A stretch of DNA of 64,000 bases from Lates calcarifer (taxonomy: Eukaryota; Chordata; Actinopteri; Centropomidae), in assembly GCF_001640805.2 (NCBI RefSeq), contig NC_066853.1:23681173-23745172 (forward strand), in the 5' to 3' direction. The notes under the pieces are model-generated. The model was not told the DNA's origin. It saw only the letters and a program-made list of their open reading frames with translations, and made no database searches. The position numbers and the translations under genes were made by a program. Positions 23,301 through 37,646 of this stretch are shown here, one piece after another. Every line of letters begins with the position of its first letter. The stretch's first letter is position 1.

Positions 23301-24820
23301 ACACTAAGAATAGAGAGCAAAGAACACAAACACTAGAAGCAGTAGGCAGCTGCAGTGACTGGGGAGCAGTTGGGGGCTGCCGCCATAGAGAGACGCTGGA
23401 CATGTCTAATTGTACAAATGGGAATAACAGTATTCACTTTTCTCCTCAAAGTCATTCAAGGTGTTGAGCTTGTTTTTACAAATTAAAAGTGACATAAGTA
23501 GTTCTGTGGAGCTGTTGGCTCTCTGCTGGTTTCACAAAGTCAAATAAAACTTTTGGACACATCTCCAATTTTGATGTCAAAAAAGTATGGGCATTTCTGA
23601 AGCTGTTTGACCACTGCAATCAAGGACATGCGATCTCCTGCATTAGCACAGAATGTAAGTCATGAAGCTATGAAATTCCCGAGGATGCTTGGCTGGGTAT
23701 TTAGCCATTCAGACAGTGTTGGGTTTATTTGTCTAAGTTTTGAGATATTTGTCTCAATTCAGTTGAGGTACGTATCGTTTGTGGTGCTCACAGCATTGAA
23801 ACATGACATGAGATACCACAAGTGGTAAGACAGAAAATATGTGTCTTTGTTATTTGGTTGAACTGATCCTTTAAAGGGGGAATCAGTGAGGTCCCCATAG
23901 TATATTTTAGTTTAGTCTTTGATGCAAAGTGCTCACAGTAGCTGTATTACACATCTCCAAGATCACCTGTCAATCAAACATTGCAGGCTGCTCAAGATTG
24001 AACTTTTGCAGCTGCTGCTCTGGATCTTTTTAGCCATTGTGATGGTCCTTTCTCTTACCACCTCATGCACTGTTTGTCTGTTTATTCTAAAGTTTAAAAT
24101 CTAAACAAACCCAATGGCCCAAGCACATCAAGAGCTATTTTCCTCCATGACAGAGCTACCAGACACCTGCTGATCAAATAGATATAGTAACTGATAAAGT
24201 ATATCTATCAGTCTGTGACAGAAAGTACAAATAAATAAATAAATAAATCCTTTCAAATCCTTACTCATCCCCCTTGAAGAAAGCTCCTTTTTCCTGATGA
24301 ATTGGCAGCCTCTTTTAATTTGCTAGTGGATCTGAGAGAATAATGTAATGCATGCCTCTGAACTGACCACAACTGCTGCCAAGACTAATTTCCCTTGGGA
24401 TATCAAAGGCAGTTGATGAAATCTGATTGGTTTCCTCCTAATTGAACCTCCTCCCCTGCAAAGGCTGGGCAAGACATCTGATCAGTTTGAGCTATCTTGC
24501 TTTCATCCTCGGCTTATAGATTTGAGCCAAGATAAACAGACTTGTAGAGTTATAAATCCAGACTTATAGATCATCTATATTGTTCAGAGTAGAGCGGAGA
24601 GGCTTGGGGCACTGAAATGTGTGAGTATGTGCGAGGATGCAGGGGGAAGGTGTAGAAGCCAATAAAAGGATGTTTGTAATGATCCGGAGAAAATGTGATC
24701 ATCTCCTGTGGCTTTGCTCCCTGTCAGACGAGCAGAGACAACAGTGGACTGTGGACGAATCAACAAACTATAATTGGCCATTACAAAATACTAAGGAACA
24801 CAGAGTGACAGAGAGAGAAA

Positions 24821-24853
24821 CAAACACACACACACACACACACACCCACACAC
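24821..24853 (+). repeat. (CA)n microsatellite
   Basis: A CA run in a clcn2 intron. Confidence 0.88.
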
Positions 24854-25504
24854 AGTGATGTTATGTAATTGTTCCCACACTTTTAAAATGCCATTCCAAC
24901 GCTGAGGGGAGGAAGACAAGAGAGTGGTCTGAATAAAAAAGGGAGAGAAGAGGTGGAAAAGGTTTCATATGTGCTACTGGGTATGATTAGAGAGAGGGAG
25001 TGGGTAGCAGCAGGTCTGTAGTGGAAATATGCGTGTTATATATGTATATGTGTGTGTGTGTGTTCATATCTCCAAATGCTACACAGAAATAAAAGATAAC
25101 AAATCCAATTCTCTCCCCCTCCGTGTGGGTGTGCAAGCAAATGTACATGCCATCATATGTGTGTATCGCACAGCAGGCATTACATGAGTGTTAGCACGTG
25201 TGTGGGTGGACGGCTGTGTGGGTGTGAGATGGATAATTTCCAGTTTGAGTGAAAAACACATTCTGCACTGCCTACAGTGTCTCATCCAGCCCCCCCCCAA
25301 CCCCCACCCCAGCTACCTCCTACCAGAAAGAGGTACCAAAAAAAGTAAATGAAGGATGGAGGGAAGTAGGAACTTTCTGCAAAGCAACTCAAGTTCATAG
25401 TGTGTGTGTATATTATTAAATATAGATCATTCAACACAATTATATTTTTGAGTGGCTGTCTGTGTGTGTGGACTGACTATTTACACACCAATACACACAT
25501 ATAC

Positions 25505-25635
25505 AGAGGGGATTCCTGACAGTTTCTCAATCATCTTTAGGCCTCAGCAACCTCTAACATTTAGAGACGTGTGTCATTATATTGAGATAATTTGATATCT
25601 TTTGATGATCAATGATCATGTCATGATTTATTTTC

Positions 25636-25675
<40 letters not shown>

Positions 25676-25810
25676 CTTTCTGACAGTTTTTCAATCATCT
25701 TTATGCCTGGGAAACTTTGTTTTTATCATTCAATATAAATGACTTGATTGTGTGTTGATGATTGATGATCCTTTTATATAGCAGTGACTGTGCACACACA
25801 TCTAACACAC
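25505..25810 (+). repeat. Tandem duplication of about 160 bp around a CA repeat
   Basis: CTGACAGTTTCTCAATCATC near 25515 recurs as CTGACAGTTTTTCAATCATC near 25680. The following text (TTATATTGAGATAATTTGAT...TGATGATCAATGATC, then CA-rich) is echoed in the second unit (ATAAATGACTTGATT...TGATGATTGATGATC, CA-rich). Two units, diverged. Confidence 0.7.
25643..25674 (+). repeat. (CA)n microsatellite
   Basis: A CA run separating the two units of the local tandem duplication. Confidence 0.9.
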
Positions 25811-28701
25811 AGAAGATGTCTCATGTTTTCTTCATTAAATTTCTAATTCAATTCACTTGAATTTGTAGATATAAATATTTTATTAAATTTAACAGACCTG
25901 CAGAAATAGAACTGCAGTAAAGTTAGAGGCTAATTGTTTATTATGACTTTAATTGTATTTTTGTTGTTTTCCATTTCTATTGGTTATGATAATACCGAAC
26001 TCTGGAAAATCAGCGACATTGCTTAAACAAAATCTGTTTACAGGTTGTAAACAAAGCCACATGATCTAAATGACTTTCTTTGGAAATAAACCACCTACAT
26101 TGTCATTGCAAAGGTATGCAAAATACCCTATGACAATAAGAGGGCTCTTTGCCATACATGGTACTTCCAAAGCATCACAATCATTGCAGCAGAACCAGAG
26201 ATACGGACCTTTATTGAAATTTTTAAAATGTAGTTATTTATGTATTCATTTATTTTTATTCATCCCACACGCTTCTTCCTTGTTGCCTACAATACCAACA
26301 ATGCAACTTGGCTTGATCCCCTCAACTCTATTCAGGTGTTTTAGAACAATCTGGGAAAATAAAGAATGTAAAAAGTAAATACAAACACGGTGGTTTATGC
26401 AGATTACTGAGGAAAAGCAAGTGTTTCAGCATGTTCTGTTCACTTGTGTTTCCATTTGCTCAGTCCAACTTGTTGGCAGAGCACACTTTCTTAAACTGTG
26501 TCTTTAAGTATTGGCATTCATTATTTAAACATCAGGACATGGTATTAAGATTTAACAGTAAGTGACCTTGTGTGTATCTGAACACACAGGTGAAATCATT
26601 TGGTGTGTAACAGCTGACTCTGTCATATTATCTGTGTAGCTCCTCACTTTTTTTCATTTTAACATACAAAAAGAATTGGCAATATGCATAAATATTCTAA
26701 AATCATATGATGATTTTTGAGACAATGATTTTGGTGCTTTCAGGGGGTTTCAGGGGTTGATTAAGACCCCTCAAATCCCACAAATTTTGCAGTAGAGCAT
26801 CAGTTACAGACTGATGGATGTTTACAATCTTTGTTTTCTCTTCAAAAATAAGACTGGCTAACCTGGTTGTTTAAAACCTATACAATCAGCATCAGCATGT
26901 CAGTGCTTTCCTAAACCTCACCAGTTAACATGGTGACTTTAATGTTGGCACAATCAATCACTTAATCTATGAAAATAAAATCAAAGTTGTAATAAATACA
27001 GAATTGTCCTTTAAATTAAGTGCATGAACTTACTAATATCATACTAGATTCTATCTATCTAAGTCCTAGAGAGTTTGTGTGGCACATCCTGGGCATGTGT
27101 CCACAGTACATGTTGTGGTTGCTACATTACATAATCAGCAACAAGAAAATAACAAACTACGCAACAGCTCATTGAAAACACTTCTCATATTACACACAGC
27201 TTCTTTCTTTCTCTCCCACAAACACACACACACACACAGGACGAGAGAGTGAGGATGTGATGGAGAGGCTATGAGGCTGCAACAGAGCCACAGAGATAAA
27301 GTGAGAGAGGAATAGATAATGGAGAGGTGGATAGTGTGAAAGTGAAGACTCAAGTAGCAGACAGAGATGAAACTCTTCTGGGGATGATGAACAGATGGAG
27401 GATGAAATAAAATTTTTCCTCATTACTCCCAATTTGTGAATGATGCATCCAAACTATTATATCCACCTAATGATTTGCCAAATCATAACAACAATTGCTT
27501 CCAAACAATTAAATGAAAAGTGCTTCTGTGTGGTTTCGGTGAGCTCTGAGGATACCAAGCAGCTGGTAATCTCATTCAGTATTTGGTGGTTGGTATAAAT
27601 TATTAATGGGTAATGGCATTTAAAAGCCATGCAACAGTGAACCACTGAGCCAGGCACCTCCACCCATGTTTGTAAAGCAAATTCCACTCTCTACATGTAC
27701 CCTGAAGGTAAGAGGGTGTGTTGTTTGGAGTTCAAGCACCTAAATTAAAAGCAATATTTAGAACCATTAAGACTCACTCACGTTTAACTATTCAAACACT
27801 GGAGTAAGACTGGAAATACTATATGTACACCATTTCTAAGCCATTATATACAGCTGAGGAAATAAAGCCCTGCAGAGTTAAGACTTTCAATAACAGTCAA
27901 ACAAGACCGACTAGGCTCCAACATGGATGGATGCACTTGTAGTGTCCCTTGAAGAGAGTCACCAATATTTCTCAGGGAATGTGCTCTCGTGTGGCTTTCT
28001 GGACTGACTATTCAGCTTTGAGCTGTCAGTGTGTTTACCCAAAGAACCATAGCTGATACCAGGGAACTTCTTCTCAAGCTTTAGCTCAACTTATGTTCAT
28101 TTTTGAAATCCTGTATACATGTAAATAATAAAAAAATGTAAAAAAATAATGTTATGATGTTATAATGTTATGATATCATGGATGTACAATTTTGTGCATG
28201 ATATAATCTAACAACAAGCAAGATTTAGATACTTAGCATCTCTAAGGATCATATATCAGCATCACCCTTTATATTTTATCGTACAGATATTACAGTGATA
28301 TCAATCTTCTCATCTAACTCTGCAAGAAAGTGAGGGAGTGTATTTCCTCAAAAAGTCAAACTATTTCTTAAAATGACACAAACACACATGTAATGTCTCT
28401 TGAAATGCATGGTTGAGTGCTGCAGATGAGTTGTTTCATTCAGTGTAGGACAATGTGAGGGTGGCAGCTCTTAGTGAATGATGTCTCATATCACCAGTTT
28501 TATTGAATCTGCTGACAATTTGTGCTTTCAGAGGTTGAATGTGGATGATGCAGAAATATAATGGTACTTAAGTGATTTACTGTAAAACAGTGAAAAAATA
28601 TTCACTCTGTTGGAGAAAGCTTATGTGCTGGTCCTATGAAATGTAATGTTGATACGGTATGATAATAATAATGTACTTGAATGTTTCTAAAGTATCATCT
28701 A

Positions 28702-28998
<297 letters not shown>

Positions 28999-29606
28999 TC
29001 AGTGGTTTTCAAGACAGGGTGTGGGGTCCCTGAGGTAGGTTTCAAGGACATCATCCATTAAAATGAGAGACAGTTCAATATTAACAAGACTTCAAGTGAA
29101 ATTAATATTTTTTTACTACTCCAAAGCACATAATAGAGTGAACTGTTGATCAATAACATCTCAACATCTCGACTGGCTGCTGTGAATTCTCGCTTTCAAA
29201 ACTCAGCTGCCACCAGACCTGTTTGATTCTGAAAACAAATAAATACATACATTTACTCAAGTCCTGTAGTGAGGTACAATCTTGAGTTACATGTACTTTA
29301 CATGGGTATTTCTACTTAATTACGTAATTACTGTTGTGGTTATGTGGTGTGATAATAGTGTATTCCTTATGGTGGTGGATATGTGACTTTATGACTTTTT
29401 TCTTAGAGGTTGTTGTAAAATATACCACAGACACTGGAATGGTTACTGACAGGCTCACAAATTTATGAACCTTTACTGGACTATTCTGTTCAATGATGGA
29501 ACATTCCCTAATTGACAGAGACAATATACTGGTCATATAGTATTATTTATCTAAGACACAAAACCATAGATCAACTTTGAAGATCAATTTACTCAGAGAT
29601 TCAGAG

Positions 29607-29642
29607 TAACAGGATGATAACTCAGAAGTTATCATCCTGTTA
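29607..29642. repeat. Perfect 16-bp inverted repeat, 4-base loop
   Basis: TAACAGGATGATAACT, loop CAGA, AGTTATCATCCTGTTA: every one of the 16 positions pairs. It lies inside an intron and matches no feature described here. As RNA it would form a stable hairpin, but the stem is too short for a microRNA precursor. Confidence 0.95.
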
Positions 29643-30740
29643 TCAATTTCCTTGACCAGACCTGGCGCTCTCTCCTTTATATACTCCCAGCCCACACACA
29701 TATGGCAAAAATCGACTTATTCAGCTAATTCAATACAAAAAGGAACCTCAATATTTCCAATTCCCTTTTTTGCCAATAAAGTGTGAAAAGAGCAATATAA
29801 AAGCTGCATCAAAGCAGACAGAGCAGCATGGGGCATAGTGAGCCTTCACTGCTCAGCAGAGAAAATGGATGAGTCCAATCCAAAGAATGAGATGAACACT
29901 GTGCTGGAAAAAAATAGTAAAGAATGAAAGCATTAAAATAAAGTGAAAAGAGAGAAGAGAGCAGAGACGAAGCAGACGGTGGCTGAGAGAGTCTACAAAG
30001 GCAGGTTTCATTGTTCTTTCTCGTAACTTAATTAAGCTCGTGTATGTCTGCCTCTCCTCCTCAGATAAATGCTGCTGCTCCCTCTGCCCATCCTAACATT
30101 TAGTCCTTAAAGCGAGCTCGGCTGTGAGATGAAAGAGGCTCATCAGAGTGTCAGGCCTGTAAAGGACTGAGTCATCAGCTATAGTGCACCACAACAACAA
30201 CATCAGCAGCCCAGAAAAACAGCCGTCACCAACTCACAACACTGGCATAATCAACATGGCTGTCAACAAGTAGCACAGTGGAGGGAATCACAACACTGCA
30301 TCTCATTAGACACGCAACTTCAGGAAGGATGGAAATGATGTGGTTATGAAGGGACAGCTGGTCTCCGCAAAACATAGAATAAATTAGGCATTTTTCTGTT
30401 GTAGGCTGAAAACATGATGTTATAGTCTTTATAAGATAAAACCAGAACTTCATCTGATCTTCATTAATGGTACATTTTCAATGTGAATATTTATGTGAGG
30501 GAGCCTAAGTGCATGCAATCATTGACAGTCCACTTTTTAATATTGCTTGCTTAACTACTGAAGTTCAGTTCATGATTTCCACTTGCTGTCGGATGGACGT
30601 GGACTGCAGACACTCCTATTCACACTACAACTGGGGGTATGTGTATGCAAACACGTTCCACTAATGTGCACTAAAATGATGGTGGCCATGATGGTGTTTG
30701 TTAAATTTGGCTGAAGAAGCTAGACATAGACATACATACT

Positions 30741-30930
30741 CAGACACTTTATCAGGAACAGCAGAGCACCTGCTTAGTCGTGCAATCAGCCAGTGCAATA
30801 TATAAATGCCGATGCTGGTCAGGAACTTCAAACATCAGAATGGGCTAAATTTCTGATCTCAGTGACTCTGATGATTGATTGATTGGATAACTGGAGTTTA
30901 CACAGAATGGTACAAAATAACAAAAATATA
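30741..30930 (+). mobile_element. Tc1/mariner-like transposon relic
   Basis: Starts near ACACTTTATCAGGAACA, continues with GTGCAATCAGCCAGTGCAAT, CATCAGAATGGG, TGATCTCAGTGACT and ends GAGTTTACACAGAATGGTAC. This is the left end plus amino-terminal coding start (DLSD..., ...EFTQNG-like) of a common fish Tc1-like transposon, degenerate and internally deleted. Recognition is from general knowledge of these elements; the right half is missing. Confidence 0.6.
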
Positions 30931-31034
30931 TTTCAAAAGAAAGAAGAGAAGAGAATAAATGAAAGTATTACAGTACAGAGTACAGAATCTGATAGGTGAA
31001 GAATCACGGCAACATGTTTGTGTCTTTAACTTAC

Positions 31035-31145
31035 CCACGACAGCATAGCCTCCTGGCACGATGGGGTAGATGGTGCCATCTGTGTGAATGCCATCTGGGA
31101 ACCAGGCTGCCATGCTTTCTCCAACCAGACGACCAAAAGCTGCCC
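31035..31145 (-). CDS. clcn2: clcn2 exon: helices [11 protein letters not shown] to GGYAVVG
   Basis: This 111-bp exon reads (G)[36 protein letters not shown] plus one base of glycine. It encodes the end of helix N, the extracellular turn and helix O. The acceptor is ATTTCAG (31152-31146) and the donor is GTGG|GTAAGT. GRLVGE and PGGYAV are ClC-wide hallmarks. Confidence 0.96.
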
Positions 31146-31524
<379 letters not shown>

Positions 31525-32460
31525 CTAAGAAAGAAAAAGAGGAAGATAGAGAAAGAAAAGACATAAAAAGAAAGAACAGGGTGGCATTTCAATTAGCTTC
31601 AAAGTACCATCCTGTGTGCCCCTAGATGATAGCCAAGTTGAATCCTCCACCAGCAGTGAGGAGGCGGCCATGCGAGGCTTATTGCTGAGGTTAGATTGAG
31701 CTGTCACTTTCACTCTTCATTTGACAAAGACCCTGAAATGAACCTTGGGTAATGAGCGGGCTCTGCCGATTGGCCAACACTGTGCCAGGCAAGCGGAAGA
31801 GACTGCTAATTAGGAAAGACAAACAAAAAGGGAAATGTCACCACTGACAATGTGTGAGCATTATCGTCAGGTGTGTGTGTATGTCTGTGTGCTCTTAAGT
31901 TTTAAGCTGAGAGTTTAACAGACAGGATATAAGACTGGCATGCTTATGTTTAAAAAGAAAAAGCTGCTGTTTTTAAGTGACAATGAGTAAAAGCATTATC
32001 CATACATACTTGTCTGGACTCATTAGATGTCTCATTAAAATTCAAGTTAAGCTCTACACAGCCAGTGGAATATTGTTCAAAAAGTGTCTGTACCATAATA
32101 TTACAGGAGGATAACTGTGGTTGATACATTTCACACATTTTATTAGAGTTTTAATACAATGTGATTTTTATTTTTTTATTTTTTAATGAATTTGAAAAAA
32201 AAATCTAAAATTCTGTCTTCATTTGTCACTATGGAGCATTGAGTGTAGACTGATGAAGGAAAAAATGAATTATTACATAACAAAATGTGAAAAAAGTGAA
32301 GGGATCTGAACACACTCTGAATGTACTCTAGGTCTTATGTTGGAAAACAACTTATTTACTGGGGCTAACAACCAAGCTACATCCATGAAAAAAATGACAG
32401 ATGCATGGGTGAGGATGGATGCAGCTGCACAGATTGTCAATTTATAGACATAACTCTTAG

Positions 32461-32525
32461 ACTTAGATTTAGACTTGACTTTATTGATCCCTTTGGGATG
32501 ACTCCCTCAGGGAAATTAAATTAAT
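32461..32525 (-). mobile_element. LINE 3' tail fragment
   Basis: On the minus strand it reads AATTTCCCTGAGGGAGTCAT, AAAGGGATCAATAAAGTC and a short AGTCTAA terminal repeat, the 3' end of a fish non-LTR retrotransposon. Only the tail is present, so it is a 5'-truncated insertion in the same orientation as clcn2. Confidence 0.65.
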
Positions 32526-32904
32526 CAACATATTGATTTGATCACTGAGAAAAACGTTAACTGCTCCAGGCAATCGGTACCAAAGATTCTGTTTTAACTG
32601 CAGGATGGATTCCTCACTACTGACTGGCGGGGCAAAAACAACAACAAATCAGTAAACATGAACACAATGTCAGGGTGAATGAAGCCTGATCATCAGGCAG
32701 GGCTGACTGTATAGATGTAGACTTTGCTGTTTAAAAACAATGCTTTGGTGAGGTTGGTAGAAGTAACAAGGCACAAATTAGCTTTATGTTCAGTCTGAAC
32801 ACACATTAACACATGCAGAGATATGTGTGTATGGTGTATATAATGGTGTATATACATGTGATATGGAAGGACAGAACTGCGATACCCCCATTAAGCCCAG
32901 TATC

Positions 32905-32945
32905 TGGTTTTAAAGTTGTGGCTGATTGGTGTATACAGCACCTAA
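32905..32945 (+). repeat. Dispersed repeat end (GGTTTTAAAGTTGTGGCT)
   Basis: A diverged copy of the sequence at about 56990-57030, in the same orientation. Confidence 0.45.
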
Positions 32946-33933
32946 ACAGTCACATGTACATACTGCTGACTGCAATGCAGAGATAGTTTTAGGTGATTAC
33001 CTGAATTTTCATTTTTTTACTTCAAATTTATTTTGGCCACACATACACTTGCAGATTGGAGTTCGCTGTTTATCCAGCAGAGGGATAAGAAGTTGAGACT
33101 TGGTCAAATTCGGCGTTTGCAAGCATAAAATAAGAAGTATGAATTAGAGTATTGTGTAAGCCATTACACAAACCTCATCGATGTAATAATCTCATGGTTT
33201 CAAATAGACTTTTTAATTACACTCATTGCTCCGTCTCTCTCCATCCCTCCATACCTCCCATTCTCTCCTCCTCTCACTCCCTCTGCTCTGTCTATAGTTA
33301 GCTGTAATTAAGCCTGGCTGCCATGGCGATGTAATGGATCTCCTTCTGTAACCTTACACTGCTGCCGTTTTCACACCCCACACTGCGCATACACCACACA
33401 CACACACACATGCGTAGGTGTTCACACACACCATGACGAGAATCAGAGCTGAATGCAGCTGGGTGCCAGGGAGTAACAGACACACAACCAGTTGAATACA
33501 CAAAAAAAGTCTTGTTGGAAAAATGATACAGCCATGAGAATAATTCGTTAGACCTCTCCTGAACGGTCTTTCACGTCGTCTCTTATTCCTTCTCTTTTTC
33601 CCAGAGACTACAACATTAATAAGAGCTAGAAAGGTTTAAAAGGATCTGGGAACTCATAACGAGGGCTTAACTTTATTACAGAGGCCATGAACTCTGAGGA
33701 GAATGTGTGTCTGCGTATGAGTGTCCCCCAGTGTAGCTGTGGGACATAACATTAAAAAACCACACTAAGCAGAGAACAATGCAATCTAATCCAGCTGTAA
33801 ATTTACAGTTATATTATAAACTCCACAGTAGCTGAAACGACTTATTAACTGAAGCTTCTACAGGATAGCAGACCGTAACAGTGCATAATAATGGTCTTGG
33901 TGAGACAAAAATGTTTACAAAGACTATTTATAG

Positions 33934-33952
33934 TTTTTTTTTTTTTTTTTTT
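33934..33952 (+). repeat. T-run
   Basis: An uninterrupted T homopolymer of about 19 bases in the large intron. Confidence 0.85.
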
Positions 33953-35832
33953 ACTATTTCTTATCTGGTTAGGGAAACCCTAAATCACAACTACCAAACT
34001 ATATAATTGTCTGTAATGTGATGGCAAACCTCTGTCCTCATGATAAACAGTGTTCAGATTCACTGTCATAACATAGTCAGACTTATAAGGGAAGAAGCAC
34101 TCTAAAAAATAACAACTGCTTGGAAATGTTTAGCAACACATTCCAGGAAGAAAAAAACAAAAAGAAAAATGAAACTTGTTTTTTCATAATTCATCACTCT
34201 CCGGCAGTTACTATTGCATCAACTGAAGCAGAAAAAATTAACTCAACATAAAATATAGCAAAATGAGAAGGGAAACTGTATGCAGATGGCAGTGTAATCT
34301 GAACCAGCTGCTTGTTTATCCATAATAACAAGGCCACAGTCATGTACACTTGAACACAGGTGAGTGAGACAGGATGCTGGCTGCAGTTTCTTCTCCATCC
34401 TCATAAGACAAGTGCCTCAGCCCTCGCAATGGCAACCACACTGATGCGATCACTGGCTGCAGTGTTACTGTGGCCCATGGGTCCCTCTTCAGATGGCTCA
34501 AGGTTGCCAAGGTGATGGACTAACAACCACTAACAACCAAAGACACAACCCCCCTGGCTGGAAATATGGATTGACAGTTTTTATGCTGCTTTAAGTCGTG
34601 TAATGTGGTCAGTGTTGGAAGAATTACTCAGGACATTATTCAACACACTGTAGTAATACTTAATTACAAGTAAAAGACCAGCTTTAAAAAACTTGCAGAC
34701 ATTATCTGCAAAATATAGTCAGGATGTTGAATTATTACAGTATACTTTATACTGTAGCTATTATAGTATACAGGACTATTATTACCTATATAATTACATG
34801 TATGTAGCATTTATATGTGGTCACACTGGTCAAGGGGAAATTAACTTTCTATACTGCTGGGTGGTTGAATGGTTAATAGTAGAAGCAGTAATGGTAAAAA
34901 GTAATATTCACATCCAAAACATGGAGATAAGCTCATTAAGAACTGAATGGCATTCGTTAACCACTTATTGATCTCTTGCATTTCTTAGATGTTGGCTATA
35001 TGAATAATAATTGTGAATCGTAATTATGCATAAGTTGAGATACTATATACACTGTACAACCACACTGTGAATCATTTATGTGAAAAAGACAAATTCCAGT
35101 ACATTACATTTCTGTGGAGTCTCTCTGTGAATGCTGCATGGTGGCCTTTGTGGTGAAGCCACACTGACCAATTATTTCTGTAACAGTGTGTTTCCATTAC
35201 GATTTACAATACCAATGTTATCAACAAAAAACCTTTCTGCCACACACTTTATGTGATGTAAGTGTATGTGCACTTACATGAACTTTTATATATTATAGTA
35301 GATGGAAAGTGAGTCATTGTAGCATTGATTCTGCTCCTTCCAGCCTCCTGATAATACAGTTTCTAAAAAACAGTATATAACCAACTATGTCTTCATGTGC
35401 AAGGGTTGAGTCCAAAGAGAAAACTCAACAACTTGACCATTTTTCTGTAACATAACTGAAAAAACACTGCATCTATCTCACTCTATCTAAACCCTCTTAT
35501 GTTATACAATCAACATGATGTGATTTATAACTTAATAGGTGTGTGTTTTTACAAGGTTATAACCTAGTCCTGCTGAAACTCCTCCTAGAGTTTACAAGGC
35601 CTTAGAGCTTGAGTTCATTTACTGTGAAGGGAAAAAAGCAGGTGGATCGTGTTCATGTTTGATTCCTTGAGTACTTTTCAAACTGACATAGTATGACAGT
35701 ATAATTGAGAGCTGATCATTTTTGACGAGACACATTAGCATTTCTGGACATATTTCTAAGCCCTTTATTTGCTCTATTACTATTCATATCCTCCTAGCTA
35801 TTGCTATATCCAATTCTTTGCAGCAGCAATGA

Positions 35833-35893
35833 CTCACTTTCCCCCTGGAGGAATCATTAATTTTTCATCTAATCTAATCTAATGTAATCTACT
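35833..35893 (+). mobile_element. LINE 3' tail fragment
   Basis: TTTCCCCCTGGAGGAATCAT followed by a TAATC/TAATCTAATCTAATG microrepeat is the characteristic 3' end of fish non-LTR elements (TTCCCC-GGGGATCAATAAA plus a terminal short repeat). No coding part is left. Confidence 0.6.
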
Positions 35894-36329
35894 AAGTGTA
35901 CATCTCACTAAGGTAGAGCACAACCATCAAAATTTATAAGGATCTGTGACCTTCAACTGAAGGAGGACTTCGATAAACCATCAGAGGAAGCAAGAAGCAA
36001 GAAGCGCAAGCCAAGACATGACTGGGTTGTTGGTTTCTAACCATACACATGCTTTAAAAAAATGAGTGGAAGAAGAGAACATGAAAACCTCCTGCATTAA
36101 AATCCAATTAAAAATTACTTAATGACCCACATGAATTTTGACGGTGGCTTTAATGAGACTTACAGTATAAGTTATAGAGGTGCTTCAGGGCTAAACTATT
36201 TTAGAAGAAAAAAATTATTAAATTCAGTCAATATATGTGAGTAAGATTTCATCAGCAGACATGATTGGTAATGCATTTACTGAGCAAAAATAATAACTGC
36301 TGCCTTTTTAGAATTTTAGTTGAATTTAA

Positions 36330-36613
36330 AGGGGCTATTTGTAAGTTTTCTCTGCTGCTGAACGTGGTTGCTTGCTGGGAGAGGATGGTGGTGCCAAGAG
36401 CTTCAGCCATGGTTGTGTTTACAATACAAGAGGTTACTATACAGCCCTGAGTAGCACTACTTCTTCAGGGCAGTCTGGGTATATAGTGTAGCTCTTGGCA
36501 AGTAGCGGAATAAAGTTAGATGCTGAATCTGCAAGGTTTCTTCTAGATTGGTAAGTAAACAGCTGTTAATACTAACGGCTATGTAGTGATAGCAAAACTT
36601 ACAAATACCTCCT
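36330..36613. mobile_element. Non-autonomous DNA transposon (MITE) with TTAA target duplication
   Basis: The 284-bp element starts AGGGGCTATTTGTAAGTTTT and ends with the near-exact inverse (AAAACTTACAAATACCTCCT), 18 of 20 bases matching. It is flanked on both sides by TTAA (36326-36329 and 36614-36617). TTAA duplications are typical of piggyBac-like transposases. The inside has no transposase frame; the 61-codon open frame across its left part is fortuitous. Confidence 0.8.
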
Positions 36614-37646
36614 TTAAGCATGCCTTGGGCCCAAGTTCTGTTTAGGGCAAAACGGACTCAGACAAAACATCTTTTTCTGACACCCAGCAATGACATTGTA
36701 CCTTAATGATTAAAATAAAGCTACAATACAATAAAACACGGCTGTAATTTATTTTATGCGCAACTATGATCAAATTTAGTATCAGTGCTTGTTGTAATAT
36801 ACAGGTCAAGACAACTTGTCTTTTTGGTGGAATCTTTTTGCTTTGCCATCTATACCTAAATCAGATGTGATGGCAGATATGACGCTCAATTAGGAATCAA
36901 CTAGAGGGAAGACATCCTTTTATCAATAATGCTGCCTCTATCTTTATTATATTAATCGCGTCCCCTAACTTTCTTGCGAAGAAAAAATATTGCCTCCGCG
37001 ATACACCCTTAAGATACTGCCAGCTCCACCAGCCTTACTGCCGTTAATATGGACTGTCAGAATGATTTTACAAAATCAGCTACTTCTAAAGCTGGATTTG
37101 TAGTTCTGTGTAAAAGGATTCCAGCATAGCTACAGAGTCAACCCCCGTTGCTGTAGCTGACTTACACCTCCTCAAAAATGTAACTGCATGTCCGGGATAT
37201 GGGGGTTACATATGGAATGTGTTGCCATAGTGTTTGATAATGTTTTCTCTTACAATTTTCAAATCTTGGCGGAAACTCTTCATAGCAAAGACAGCATTAA
37301 AGAAGGTGAAGAAAGGTGTGGTAATCTGTGACTTTACGGTAACACACATCGAGCAAAGCCATCTCCACTTTAAACCCTATGCTCACTGCGATCACTGCTC
37401 TTTATCATAGGCGTCGCCAGACCCCTTTTACTGGGGCATGTGCCCTGATAGGAAAAGAATAGATGTATGTCTACTCAAATGTGTAGCAAAACTACTCCAA
37501 ATACAAGCCGTAGCCTACGCACACATTCTTTACATCACTGCATGTTACTGTGCTTGAACAGCAGGTGAACTACAACACAGACGCAGCGTCCTCATGTGCC
37601 GGTGCACAACACTGAACGCAGTGTGACGTCAGGTCTCAGTCAGGAC

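Noticed and set aside
29607..29642. The perfect hairpin as a microRNA precursor
   Set aside because: The stem is 16 bp with a 4-base loop; a microRNA precursor needs a stem of about 30 bp or more.
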